NCBI RefSeq assembly: GCF_004297405.1
Contig: NZ_SCVC01000046.1
Coordinates: 124,001 to 188,000 of the forward strand
Direction of reading: 5' to 3'
Source: Reyranella sp.
Lineage (GTDB): Bacteria; Pseudomonadota; Alphaproteobacteria; Reyranellales; Reyranellaceae
DNA: 64,000 nucleotides
Below the pieces are notes generated by a model that had not been told where the DNA came from, did not search any database, and was given only the letters and a program-made list of their open reading frames with translations. Of the stretch, positions 1 through 8,026 are shown one piece after another. The translations under genes were made by a program, and so were the position numbers. Positions within the stretch are counted from its first letter, which is position 1. Every line of letters begins with the position of its first letter.

Positions 1-2
1 CC

Positions 3-389
3 GACATCGTCAATTTCCGGGTCAAGGATGCGATCGCGACCGAGAACAAGCATTCGCGCATTCCGGTCGAAGCTCATCTCAACGAGTTTGCCGAGCAGGA
101 CGATTCCGGTTCGACGCTTCCCACGCCGGCGAATGATCCCCTCTGTGCCGCCGAAGAAAAGCTCGATGTCGAACGTATCTTGGCGCTGGTCGCGGAGGAC
201 CGAAAGCGCCTGGCTTTTCGTCTTTACATGAACAAGCCAGAAACCGGTTCGACAGACCGTGACATTGCGAAGGCGGTCGGCGTGAGCACGAAGACATTAG
301 TGCAGTGGGTCGAGGAGGTCCGGACCGAGCTGCAATCCAAAAAGGAGGTGCAGGACCTTCGGAAACTTAGTGTCGGAGAGAAGCCATGA
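3..389 (+). CDS. Sigma-factor-like / HTH regulator, C-terminal part (5' end outside window)
   Basis: The reading frame is open from the window edge (first full codon at 3) and ends at TGA 387-389, giving 128 visible residues. The last ~70 residues resemble sigma-70 region 4: a helical stretch (ERILALVAEDRK) followed by a helix-turn-helix with the core DIAKAVGVSTKTLVQWVEEV. This suggests a small ECF-like sigma factor or a related regulator, but region 2 would be upstream of the window, so that is inference. Its stop overlaps the next start (ATGA), so translation is coupled to the unknown 204-aa protein and, through it, to the peptidase-helicase fusion. A TTG at 180 could be read as a start, but the coding-like sequence continues upstream of it. 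Confidence 0.6.
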   Translation, partial: DIVNFRVKDAIATENKHSRIPVEAHLNEFAEQDDSGSTLPTPANDPLCAAEEKLDVERILALVAEDRKRLAFRLYMNKPETGSTDRDIAKAVGVSTKTLVQWVEEVRTELQSKKEVQDLRKLSVGEKP

Positions 390-1000
390 GCCCTTACAAC
401 AAGAATAGCCGGGATGAAGTGCTGCTGGCATTTCACAGGGCCTACGATCGCCCAACCGCCGAACAAATCATTGAGTGGGTCTCGAAGCATCCGGAGTTCG
501 CGGAGGATATCCGCGCGCATGCCGCCGTTGCCCATGACTGGGCTGCGGTCTGCGAAGCCCCGGCTACTGAGCCGGATGAGACCATGCTTCAGCGCGCGTT
601 CAGCAATGCTCTGAACGCAATGTATGACGCCGACCGTGAAGCTGAGGCCACCTCCGACGTGGCCTCAGAAGGATTCCATGACATCCTCGCCAGGAGCGGC
701 AAGGAGATCTTCGAGCTTGCCAGCGAGTTCGACATCGCCCGTGGCGTTCTGGCCGCTCTCTTCAATGGCTGGATGCTGCCGCCGATTCGTGCGCGACTTG
801 TTTCTGCTGTTATGTCTGCATTGGCGATTACGCGCGTCAAATTCGATTGTGCGTTGGCGTTCGCCTTGCTGAATCCGCGTCTTGGTCATGCGAAGGCAAA
901 TCAGGCGCCGGGCATACAGCCGCGAGCATGCGACGACATCATTCGGGATAGTCCCATGTCACCCGAGCGAAAACGATATTGGCTTGAACAGGATCAATGA
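386..1000 (+). CDS. Hypothetical protein coupled to sigma-like and ImmA-UvrD genes
   Basis: A 204-aa protein that I do not recognise. ATG 386 overlaps the upstream stop (ATGA) with a GGAGAG ribosome site in front, and its own stop overlaps the next start in the same way (ATGA at 997-1000). It is largely alpha-helical and acidic in the first half. A mildly hydrophobic stretch around residues 115-160 is not long or pure enough to be a clear membrane span. It has no catalytic motif I can name. Position between a sigma-like regulator and an ImmA-type peptidase makes an anti-sigma or substrate/adaptor role conceivable, but this rests on context only. Confidence 0.75.
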   Translation: MSPYNKNSRDEVLLAFHRAYDRPTAEQIIEWVSKHPEFAEDIRAHAAVAHDWAAVCEAPATEPDETMLQRAFSNALNAMYDADREAEATSDVASEGFHDILARSGKEIFELASEFDIARGVLAALFNGWMLPPIRARLVSAVMSALAITRVKFDCALAFALLNPRLGHAKANQAPGIQPRACDDIIRDSPMSPERKRYWLEQDQ

Positions 1001-4000
1001 TGGACGCTTGGGCGGACATTCGCCGCAAGGCACGCGATTGTCATGCTCGCGCGCTGGCGAAGACAAATGGAGACCGGCGCGCAGAAAGCATTGTTGCTGC
1101 TGCTCTCAAGAACGACAGCCTTGAGACTCAATGCGTCGACTTTGGACCAGGCACGCTCGGGTCTCTCGATCGTTCATCGAGGCTTGTCAATCTCGCCAAG
1201 AACCTCGATCCGATCGACAGGCTGGTCGTCATCGCCCACGAAATTGGTCATTTCCACCTTCATCTCGATCCCCGCAATGAGGTCACGCTCCGCCCGCCGG
1301 GCCTGGGCGGTGATCCCGTCGACAGCGGAGCGGGCCGGGTCGAAGGCTATTCGCCGCGCGAGCGCAAAGAAGTCCAAGCCGAAATCTTTGCCGGAGAGCT
1401 TCTCTGCCCGTCGGACTGGCTGCGGGAAGAATTCATAGTTCGCAGGAAGCGCCCGGCTGAAATCGCCACTGACCTCGGCGTGCCACCGCATCTGGTCGTC
1501 AACCAGATTGTCCGGGCGTTGCTCCTCCCGGCCCTCAAAGAAGTGACACCGCTGCCGCCGGGTGCTCATCACGACCTCGACGAAAGCCAGATCATCGCAG
1601 CGACATGGGACAAAGGCCCATTGCTGGTTGACGCGGGACCGGGCACGGGAAAGACGCGCACACTCATCCATCGCATCAAGCATCTTCTCGGCAAAGGTTC
1701 CCGTTCCGCCGACTTCCTCGCGCTCACCTTTTCCAACAAGGCAGCCGAAGAGATGCGGGAACGTCTCTCGGCGATGGACGCCGACGCATCCATCGAAATG
1801 TGGGTCGGAACATTCCATGAGTTCGGTTGGGAGCTCATCTGCAAATGGCCGTCCGCCGTCGGCCGGACATCCAAGGTCCGCGTCCTCGATCAGACTGGGT
1901 CACTCGCGCTGCTTGAATCCAAGCTTCACAAGCTGCCTCTTTATCACTACCAGAACCTTTATGAACCGGCTTATGAGCTCGTTCCGGTTCTGCGTGTTAT
2001 CTCGCGCTGCAAGGATGAGCTGATTTCGCCCGCGCAATACCGGCAGGCTGCGGACGCTGCCGCAGCGGCCGCCACGACCGATGACGAGCGTGAGGCGGCG
2101 GAGAAGGTCAAGGAGATTGCCGAAATCTACAAAGTCTATGACGCGGCGCTCCAAGAGGCCGATGCCGTCGATTTTGGCGATCTGGTCGCGCGCTCCATCC
2201 GGCTGGTTCAGCAGAACGAGGATGTGAAGAAATACCTGGCGGGCTTCAAGCACATCCTTGTCGACGAGTTTCAGGACGTGAACGCTGCGAGCGGCGCTTT
2301 TCTCCACTCGATATGCAACGCCGGAACCGATGTCTGGGTCGTCGCCGACCAGCGCCAATCGATCTATCGCTTTCGCGGAGCCGAACCGTCCAATACGTCG
2401 CGCTTCGTCGAGAAGCTCAAAGCGGCGCGTCACTCGCTTGCCAACAACTACCGATCGTTTGCTCCCGTCGTTCGAGCGTTCGAGCGCTTTTCCTCGGCGA
2501 TGCGCGGCGGCAGTCTTGCCGGCAAGTGGACCGCCACCCGAGGCAGCGGCGGCAACGTCACGTTGACCGTCACCCCGACCTTGGCGTCTGAAGGCGAGGC
2601 AATCCGGAATCAAATCGAGTCTCTGCGCAATCAAGGCATCACCTATGGCGAGCAAGCCATTCTTGCGCGCTCCCACCTTACGCTCGCTCGCATCACCGGC
2701 GTGCTGGAGCAACTCGGCGTCCCGCTTCTCTATTTGGGAGACTTGTTCGAACGGAACGAGATTCGCGATCTTCTCTCGCTGGTCTCGATCGGCGCCGAAG
2801 CTGGCGGCATCGGCCTTGTCCGCGTCGCCGCGTTGCCGGAGTACCGAGTTGACCGCGACGATACGCTAAAGCTTATTCGCTGGTCACAGGAGAAGTCGCT
2901 CCATTATTTTGAGGCGCTCAAACGAGCCTCGGAAGTTGATGGGATCACTGCCGCCGGCCGCGAAGGCCTCGCCAAACTTGGGCATGAGCTCGAGGGGCTG
3001 AAGGACGCCTCGCCCTGGACCTTGCTCACAACGTGGCTCTTCGAGCGCAGCGACTATCTCCGACCTATGCTCGCCGGCAACTCAGCTGCGGCCCGCCAGC
3101 AGCTTGTTGCGATCTATCAGCTTCTGAAGGTCTGCGGCGAATACGCCGCCCTTGGCGAGACGAACCGCAAGAGGTTTCTTGACCGCATTCGCCGTATCGA
3201 AGCGCTCAACGAGGACACCGCTTATAGGGCAATATCATCCGAGGCCAGCGACCTCGACGCCGTCCGCGTCATGACTATCCACGGCAGCAAAGGACTGGAA
3301 TTCCAAGCGGTTCATTTGCCCGCGATCGCGACCGGCTACATGCCGAACAGCTGGCGCGGGGTGCGCGTCGCGCCGCCACCGACGCTGTCCCACCTTGCGA
3401 TGCAGCCCGTCGGTCACGATGCCGAAGAAGAGGGGTTGTTCTTCGTTGCACTGTCACGCGCGCGCGACCATCTCTCGCTGACCCGCGCCGAGAAATACAC
3501 GACGCGAGGCGCCGGCGCCTCGAAATTCCTGACATCCCTCTCGGGAACGATATCGCCTGCCCGCCACCAGGGATCGGGCAAATCCTACAAGGACCCATCG
3601 CCTCTCCGGCCGCCGGCGCCTCGGGACACTTATCTGGAGCGCGACCTCGATCTCTACACTCAGTGCCCGGCGCGCTATCGATATGAGGTGATTGAAGGTC
3701 TTCGCGGCGGCCGAGATCAGTCGGCCTATATCCGTTTCCATCGCTGCGTTTACGGGACCATTGGCTGGCTGGAGACCGAGCGGGCAGCAGGCAAGGCGAC
3801 AAACGTTGCGGCAGCGTTGGCGCGACTCGATGAACTATGGTCGGCAGACGGTCCGGTCGGCCATGGCTTTGAACAATATTACCGCAATGCGGCCGAGGGA
3901 ATGGTTCGGCGCATCGCCGACGCGGTGGCCACGGAATCCGGCCAATACGCGCGGGAGGAATGGGCGATAGCCTTGGCGGGCCGCAAGGTGCTGGTAACGC

Positions 4001-4323
4001 CCGATCGCGTGTTGCTGACCGCCGACGGCACGGTGCGGGTGCAGCGCATCCGTACGGGCCGAAAGACCAAGTCGGAACTCGAACGGCCCATTTATGCGCT
4101 GTTGCGCCGGGGCGCGGCGCTCATGCACACCGGCAAGCGCGCCAAAATCGAAATCTTCTATCTGGCAACGGGCGAGTGCGTTCCGCCGGTTGCAGGCAAC
4201 GACCAGAAAAGCCTCAGCATCTACGCCGACGCTATTGCCGGCATCGAGCGCGGCGACTTTCACCCCGAAACCGACGCGCGCCGCTGCCCGAATTGCCCCT
4301 CCTACTTCATTTGCGGCAGCTGA
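997..4323 (+). CDS. ImmA/IrrE metallopeptidase - UvrD-family helicase - Fe-S PD-(D/E)XK-like fusion
   Basis: A 1108-aa three-part protein. Residues ~40-150 form an ImmA/IrrE zinc peptidase with HEIGH at 81-85 and a likely third ligand E125 in a KEVQAEIFAGELLCP stretch. Residues ~190-860 are a superfamily-1A helicase: Walker A AGPGTGKT at 213-220, Walker B LVDEFQD near 424, motif V with TIHGSKGLEF near 760, and motif VI with VALSRARDHL near 817. The C-terminus has the AddB/Cas4-like four-cysteine layout: a CPARYRYE cysteine near 890 and CPNCPSYFIC at the very end, predicting a 4Fe-4S cluster. Between them the usual nuclease D-x-K is R-x-R (VQRIRTG), so nuclease activity is doubtful. It is the third gene of a coupled set. 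Known ImmA/IrrE enzymes cut regulators, so a defence or DNA-damage role is inferred. Confidence 0.9.
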   Translation: MMDAWADIRRKARDCHARALAKTNGDRRAESIVAAALKNDSLETQCVDFGPGTLGSLDRSSRLVNLAKNLDPIDRLVVIAHEIGHFHLHLDPRNEVTLRPPGLGGDPVDSGAGRVEGYSPRERKEVQAEIFAGELLCPSDWLREEFIVRRKRPAEIATDLGVPPHLVVNQIVRALLLPALKEVTPLPPGAHHDLDESQIIAATWDKGPLLVDAGPGTGKTRTLIHRIKHLLGKGSRSADFLALTFSNKAAEEMRERLSAMDADASIEMWVGTFHEFGWELICKWPSAVGRTSKVRVLDQTGSLALLESKLHKLPLYHYQNLYEPAYELVPVLRVISRCKDELISPAQYRQAADAAAAAATTDDEREAAEKVKEIAEIYKVYDAALQEADAVDFGDLVARSIRLVQQNEDVKKYLAGFKHILVDEFQDVNAASGAFLHSICNAGTDVWVVADQRQSIYRFRGAEPSNTSRFVEKLKAARHSLANNYRSFAPVVRAFERFSSAMRGGSLAGKWTATRGSGGNVTLTVTPTLASEGEAIRNQIESLRNQGITYGEQAILARSHLTLARITGVLEQLGVPLLYLGDLFERNEIRDLLSLVSIGAEAGGIGLVRVAALPEYRVDRDDTLKLIRWSQEKSLHYFEALKRASEVDGITAAGREGLAKLGHELEGLKDASPWTLLTTWLFERSDYLRPMLAGNSAAARQQLVAIYQLLKVCGEYAALGETNRKRFLDRIRRIEALNEDTAYRAISSEASDLDAVRVMTIHGSKGLEFQAVHLPAIATGYMPNSWRGVRVAPPPTLSHLAMQPVGHDAEEEGLFFVALSRARDHLSLTRAEKYTTRGAGASKFLTSLSGTISPARHQGSGKSYKDPSPLRPPAPRDTYLERDLDLYTQCPARYRYEVIEGLRGGRDQSAYIRFHRCVYGTIGWLETERAAGKATNVAAALARLDELWSADGPVGHGFEQYYRNAAEGMVRRIADAVATESGQYAREEWAIALAGRKVLVTPDRVLLTADGTVRVQRIRTGRKTKSELERPIYALLRRGAALMHTGKRAKIEIFYLATGECVPPVAGNDQKSLSIYADAIAGIERGDFHPETDARRCPNCPSYFICGS

Positions 4324-4403
4324 ACGCGGCCACTTCCACTTTTTCCTGAGCTGCATCGCTTTCCTTTTGAGAGGCCATTTCGGCCGCAACAAGAGGAACT
4401 ACG

Positions 4404-4895
4404 ATGTCCAACCCGATCATCTTCATCCAGGTCCACGGCCGCCCCGGCATCCTCGAGGCGGCGCTGGCCGAGACCGCGACCATCGCCGAGCTGCATCAGG
4501 CGCTCTACGCCTGCGGCGTCCAGATCGACGCCGAGACCTTCATCTTCATCGACGAGGCCGAGGAGCACGTCCACGGCCTCCCCCACGAGCGCGTGCACGG
4601 CCTGAAGCACGGCACGCGCGTCCACGTCGGCAAGTGCCGCCGCATCAAGACCACGGTGCACTTCCTCGACAAGACCGAGGAGCGCGAGTTCTCGCCCGGC
4701 GCGCGCGTCCGCGCCGTCAAGGCCTGGGCGGCGCACGTCTTCAAGATGGACCCGAAGGACGCAGCCGAGCACGTCCTCCAGCTCTGCAACTCGACCGAAC
4801 GCCCGGCGAGCGACACACCGCTGCACCAGCTCGTCCACGGCCACCCCTGCGTCCTCTGCTTCGACTTCGTGCCCGAGAAGCGCGTCGAGGGCTAG
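4404..4895 (+). CDS. bilA: BilA-like tandem ubiquitin-like protein
   Basis: A 163-aa protein with two consecutive beta-grasp-like (ubiquitin-like) halves, about residues 1-75 and 78-160, ending in a single exposed glycine (KRVEG). Two fused ubiquitin-like domains are the hallmark of the ISG15-like modifier of Bil anti-phage operons, which is conjugated to phage structural protein. The call rests on the combination of this architecture with the E2, JAMM and E1 genes directly downstream in canonical order. ATG 4404 is preceded by AGAGGA. The 80-nt gap behind the helicase fusion is the only place for an operon promoter. The codon choice is strikingly GC-rich (GTC/CTC/CGC) compared with the gene upstream. 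Confidence 0.85.
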   Translation: MSNPIIFIQVHGRPGILEAALAETATIAELHQALYACGVQIDAETFIFIDEAEEHVHGLPHERVHGLKHGTRVHVGKCRRIKTTVHFLDKTEEREFSPGARVRAVKAWAAHVFKMDPKDAAEHVLQLCNSTERPASDTPLHQLVHGHPCVLCFDFVPEKRVEG

Positions 4896-4898
4896 GGC

Positions 4899-5384
4899 GT
4901 GACCACGCCACTTGCCCCCGACCGCATGCTGTTCGAGCAGGATCTCGCCGCGCCGGAATTCCGGTGCGGCGAGATCGAAGGACGCTGGCGGCACGTTTCC
5001 ACCAGCTGGCCGCACTCGATCATCGCGATTTCGGTGCCGGAGCGCCTGACCGGGCCGCGCGAGTTCGGCTTTCGTTTCGAGTGCTCGGGCTACCGTCAGA
5101 CCCCGGTCACCGCCCAGCCCTGGGACATCGCCGCCAACACGCCGCTGCCGCCGAACCGCTGGCCGACCGGTCGGTCCATTGTGCCCTCGGTTTTCCGCCC
5201 GGACTGGATGCAGGGCCAGTGCCTCTACCTTCCGTGCGATCGCCTGTCGATCGCGGGCCACGACGTTTGGCGCAGCCAGCACCCGAGCCGACTTTGGCAG
5301 CCGTCGCGGGGAATCGTCTGCTACCTGGAGCAAGTCTATGAACTTCTCAATCAAGGCGACTATACGGGCGTTACTGGCACCTAG
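4899..5384 (+). CDS. bilB: BilB-like E2 ubiquitin-conjugating-enzyme homologue
   Basis: A 161-aa protein starting at GTG 4899, three bases after the bilA stop. The C-terminal half shows E2-like order: a glycine-preceded cysteine (GQCLYL, Cys108), the probable thioester residue, followed by a tryptophan-proline loop (RLWQPSRG) and the final helix with LEQVYELLNQG. In eukaryotic E2s the same order (G-x-C-L, W-x-P, helix ending in LL) marks the active site and crossover helix. It would take the BilA thioester from BilD and pass it to target protein. Its 3' end overlaps the start of the JAMM gene by 47 nt. Identification depends on context plus motif; overall similarity to E2s is weak by eye. Confidence 0.8.
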   Translation: MTTPLAPDRMLFEQDLAAPEFRCGEIEGRWRHVSTSWPHSIIAISVPERLTGPREFGFRFECSGYRQTPVTAQPWDIAANTPLPPNRWPTGRSIVPSVFRPDWMQGQCLYLPCDRLSIAGHDVWRSQHPSRLWQPSRGIVCYLEQVYELLNQGDYTGVTGT

Positions 5385-5856
5385 GCACCGGCTGCACTGC
5401 AACCGGCATCGCTGGCGCGCCGTCGTCCATGAGCTTGAGCGCCGGGGCGAGCGCCGGCACGAAGCCGGGGCGTTTCTTCTCGGACGCGAGCTTGACGGCC
5501 GGCGCGAAGTCCTCGACGTCGTCTACTACGACGATCTCGACCCCAACGCCTACAGCACCGGCATCTGCATTCTCCATGCCGACGCCTTTGCCAAGCTCTG
5601 GGCGGAATGCCGTCGGCGCAGCCTGACGGTCGTCGCCGATGTTCATGTCCACGGCGGGTCCGCGCACCAGAGCGAATCGGACAGGACTAACCCGATGGTC
5701 GCACGGTCCGGCCACATCGCGATCATCATCCCGAGCTTCGCGGCCTGGCCGGTCCCGGCCGGCCATCTCGGCATCTACGAGTATCAGGGCCGGCACGAGT
5801 GGCAGGACCGAACCAAGGCCGACACCGCCTACTTTTATCGAGGCTGCTGGAGTTGA
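5338..5856 (+). CDS. bilC: BilC-like JAMM/MPN metalloprotease (deubiquitinase-like)
   Basis: A 172-aa protein from ATG 5338, chosen because GGAG lies seven bases upstream and the JAMM fold needs the residues before HRWRAVVHELERRG. The zinc-site pattern is complete: Glu42 (RHEAGAF), His103-x-His105 in ADVHVHGGSAHQSESD, Ser112 and Asp115. The gap between HxH and SxxD is one residue shorter than in many JAB proteins. The predicted role is maturing the BilA C-terminus and removing it from conjugates. The gene starts inside the end of the E2 gene in another frame, so the two are translationally linked, and stops two bases before the E1 ATG. Confidence 0.85.
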   Translation: MNFSIKATIRALLAPRHRLHCNRHRWRAVVHELERRGERRHEAGAFLLGRELDGRREVLDVVYYDDLDPNAYSTGICILHADAFAKLWAECRRRSLTVVADVHVHGGSAHQSESDRTNPMVARSGHIAIIIPSFAAWPVPAGHLGIYEYQGRHEWQDRTKADTAYFYRGCWS

Positions 5857-5858
5857 GC

Positions 5859-7220
5859 ATGCGCGGCGCGATCGATCACACCAACCTCCACCGCACGGCC
5901 AAATACTTTATGGATAACGGCCGCGCCGAAACCCCTGAGGACGCCGTCGAGCTTCTCCGGCGCTTCGGCCTCACGGTGTTGGTTGGGTCGGAAATCTTGC
6001 ACTCCGCCGGCCATCAGACGGCGCTTCTGTCTCTCGTCAACGCGGCGCGTCGCACCTTCCTCGGCGGGGTCGAGGTCGTCGGCCTGCAAGACGCGCCGAG
6101 CATCAGCCTGCTCATGTCCGGCTGCCAGTTGGCCGAGGCGGTTCGCGCCCTCGGCGGCACGACCGCTTCGGCGGTGCGGTCCGAATGGCCTTGCGCCGTC
6201 ATTGGCGACGCTCGCCTCCCCGAGTCGGTCGGCATTGCCTGGCGCCTGACATGGGAAGGGTGGAGGGGAGGCGTGGTTCCCCTTGGGCGTGTCGCGCCTC
6301 TCAGCGAGCGCGACTCCATTGCCATCGCCCCGATCCTCGCGGCGGCGGTCTGCGCGGCTGAAGTATTCGCCTATCACGCTGGCGACCATCCGATGGCGGG
6401 TCGCCGATCGGCAGGAATGTCGCTCTGGAACCCTGGAGCGGACTGGCTTGGCGCCGACCCTTCGGAGCCCGCGTTGGCCTTTCTTCCTGCGCGTCTCTGG
6501 CTCATCGGCCTCGGCAATCTCGGGCAGGCATTCGCCTGGGTCCTGGCGTGCCTGCCGTTCTCTGACCGGAAGCAGATCCAGCTTATGCTTCAGGATTTTG
6601 ACGACATCGCTCCGTCGAACGACAGCACCTCTTTGCTCTCGTTCCTGCGTGACATCGACCGCCGCAAGGCGCGGGTCGTCGCCGATTGGCTGGAGGCTCG
6701 CGGCTTCGTCGCTTTCCTCAACGAGCGGCGGTTCGGTGATTGGACGCGTCGTGGCCCTGAAGAACCGGCGGTCGCCTTGTGCGGCGTCGATAACGCTCTT
6801 GCTCGCGCGGCATTGGAGAAGCCGGGCTTTGACCTAGTTGTCGAGGCTGGGCTCGGCGGCGGCCCGCAAGCTTTCCGCAACTTCTCGATTCATACCTTTC
6901 CAGCGAGCCGCACAGCCGAGCGGCTCTGGCTGCCGCAGGTAGCAGAAGCGGATGAAAGCTTTGAGGCGATGCCCGCCTACCAAGCCCTGCGCCGCGAAGG
7001 TATGGACGACTGTGGACTCGCCCAGCTCGCCTCCCGCACTGTCGGCGTCCCCTTTGTCGGGCTCATCGCGGCCTGCGTGGCGATCTCGGAACTGCTTCGT
7101 CGTCTGCACGGCGGCGCAGCGCTTGAACTCGCGTCGGGGTCGGCGCTTGCCCTTGAAAACGTGGAATCCGTGAGCATGACCGCCCAACCCTATGCGGGCG
7201 GTCACGTTGCTGTCGCTTAG
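5859..7220 (+). CDS. bilD: BilD-like E1 / ThiF-family activating enzyme
   Basis: A 453-aa E1-like protein. The nucleotide-binding glycine motif is LIGLGNLGQAF (Gly217, 219, 222), followed by the acidic strand LQDFDDIAPSND near 244, where ThiF/E1 proteins coordinate ATP, and by CGVDNALARA near 307, matching the family's D-N-x-x-A-R element. Cys385 in MDDCGLAQLASRTVGVPFVG is the likely catalytic thioester cysteine. The first ~200 residues have no motif that I recognise and may be the inactive partner half. It should adenylate BilA and load the E2. ATG 5859 starts two bases after the JAMM stop. It is the last gene of the operon; the next gene is on the other strand. Confidence 0.85.
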   Translation: MRGAIDHTNLHRTAKYFMDNGRAETPEDAVELLRRFGLTVLVGSEILHSAGHQTALLSLVNAARRTFLGGVEVVGLQDAPSISLLMSGCQLAEAVRALGGTTASAVRSEWPCAVIGDARLPESVGIAWRLTWEGWRGGVVPLGRVAPLSERDSIAIAPILAAAVCAAEVFAYHAGDHPMAGRRSAGMSLWNPGADWLGADPSEPALAFLPARLWLIGLGNLGQAFAWVLACLPFSDRKQIQLMLQDFDDIAPSNDSTSLLSFLRDIDRRKARVVADWLEARGFVAFLNERRFGDWTRRGPEEPAVALCGVDNALARAALEKPGFDLVVEAGLGGGPQAFRNFSIHTFPASRTAERLWLPQVAEADESFEAMPAYQALRREGMDDCGLAQLASRTVGVPFVGLIAACVAISELLRRLHGGAALELASGSALALENVESVSMTAQPYAGGHVAVA

Positions 7221-7261
7221 TTCAGGACTAGCAGTAACGCGTCTCGCCCTCCGCACGACGA

Positions 7262-7567
7262 CTACGCCAGTCGCGCGTGCAACAGGTACATGTCGAACAT
7301 GAGATGCATTTCGTAGTCGTCGAGTTTTTGTCCAGCACGGAGCTTTTCCGGAATACCGGTTCGCGGATCAACAACGCTGATCGCGAATTCCAACAACTCG
7401 CCTTCCAGTCTCTTGCCTTCGCGAAGCTTCCGTTTGACGTGACCGCAACGCGCGCTGTTCCGCTTTCTTTCGGCGACACGCTCCGGGCTTTCGGGTGCCT
7501 CGAATTCAGCCTTCCGACGGAGGATACGTTCGAGATCAGGGTCAACGGGTTTGTTGGATTCGGTCAT
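7262..7567 (-). CDS. Small hypothetical protein, convergent with bilD
   Basis: A 101-aa, highly charged protein not recognised by family. It is supported as a real gene by an ideal ribosome-binding site (GGAGG five bases before ATG) and a sensible start. The first half is rich in Arg/Lys/Glu and predicted helical (DLERILRRKAEFEAPESPER), the second half is more hydrophobic and ends in MFDMYLLHARLA. It has no signal peptide or membrane span. It lies tail-to-tail with the E1 gene, 41 bases apart, so it is not part of that operon. It could be an island-maintenance or accessory gene. Confidence 0.6.
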   Translation of the reverse strand: MTESNKPVDPDLERILRRKAEFEAPESPERVAERKRNSARCGHVKRKLREGKRLEGELLEFAISVVDPRTGIPEKLRAGQKLDDYEMHLMFDMYLLHARLA

Positions 7568-7682
7568 TGCGTCCTCCGGGTTTGTTTGGAGGGCATAGTT
7601 TCCGTGAGTCGGGGTAGAACCGCCAAGCCTCCGAGGCTCAGTTGGCCGTAATTGTGCTGAGTGACACCAAACGCAAAAAATC

Positions 7683-7691
7683 TGTGGATAA
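7683..7691 (-). promoter_or_regulatory. Perfect DnaA box
   Basis: TGTGGATAA on the plus strand, i.e. TTATCCACA on the minus strand, immediately after AAAAAATC. It is a single copy in non-coding DNA of the accessory region, so it may be a remnant of a plasmid or ICE origin, or chance. Confidence 0.4.
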
Positions 7692-7754
7692 GGCGCGTCC
7701 GGCTGCGCCGGACCGGGCTCTATTCGGCCGCCTGGGCGAGCGGCCTCACGAAGC

Positions 7755-7788
7755 CGCCCCTCCGTTGAAGATGGGGGAGGGGCGTCTT
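7755..7788. terminator. Inverted repeat, possible terminator
   Basis: Nine-base perfect arms (CGCCCCTCC and GGAGGGGCG) around a 12-base loop, followed by TCTT. It has no long T-run, so this is a weak rho-independent terminator or another structured element. Confidence 0.35.
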
Positions 7789-8026
7789 CGCCTCCGGTGA
7801 CGATCCCTCGCGTGAAGAGGGAAGGACAGCCTCCGGCTGACGTTCGTTGGCTTAAGACTTAGGGCTCCGCCCTCGGCGCACTTCGAAGCGCCTTCCGCCC
7901 AGCTTCGGTCACTTCGTTCCCTGCCAGCCGGTTCCCCGCGAAGGCGCTTGCTCCGTTTGCACACCCGCTGCTCGCCGCGAGGCAGGGGTTCAGCAGCAGC
8001 ACGCTGCGCGAACCCCGAGGAACACC

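Larger units (their letters stand above)
7568..8026. other. Intergenic stretch with DnaA box and terminator-like hairpin
   Basis: No convincing gene in 459 bases. Visible items are a perfect DnaA box on the minus strand (TTATCCACA, complement of 7683-7691) in an A-rich patch, and an inverted repeat CGCCCCTCC / GGAGGGGCG at 7755-7763 and 7776-7784 followed by TCTT. The rest is broken, frame-switching sequence of the kind found next to DUF2958 genes on plasmids and integrative elements. A 60-base stretch just before the DUF2958 gene ends in GAGGA, its ribosome site. Confidence 0.5.
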
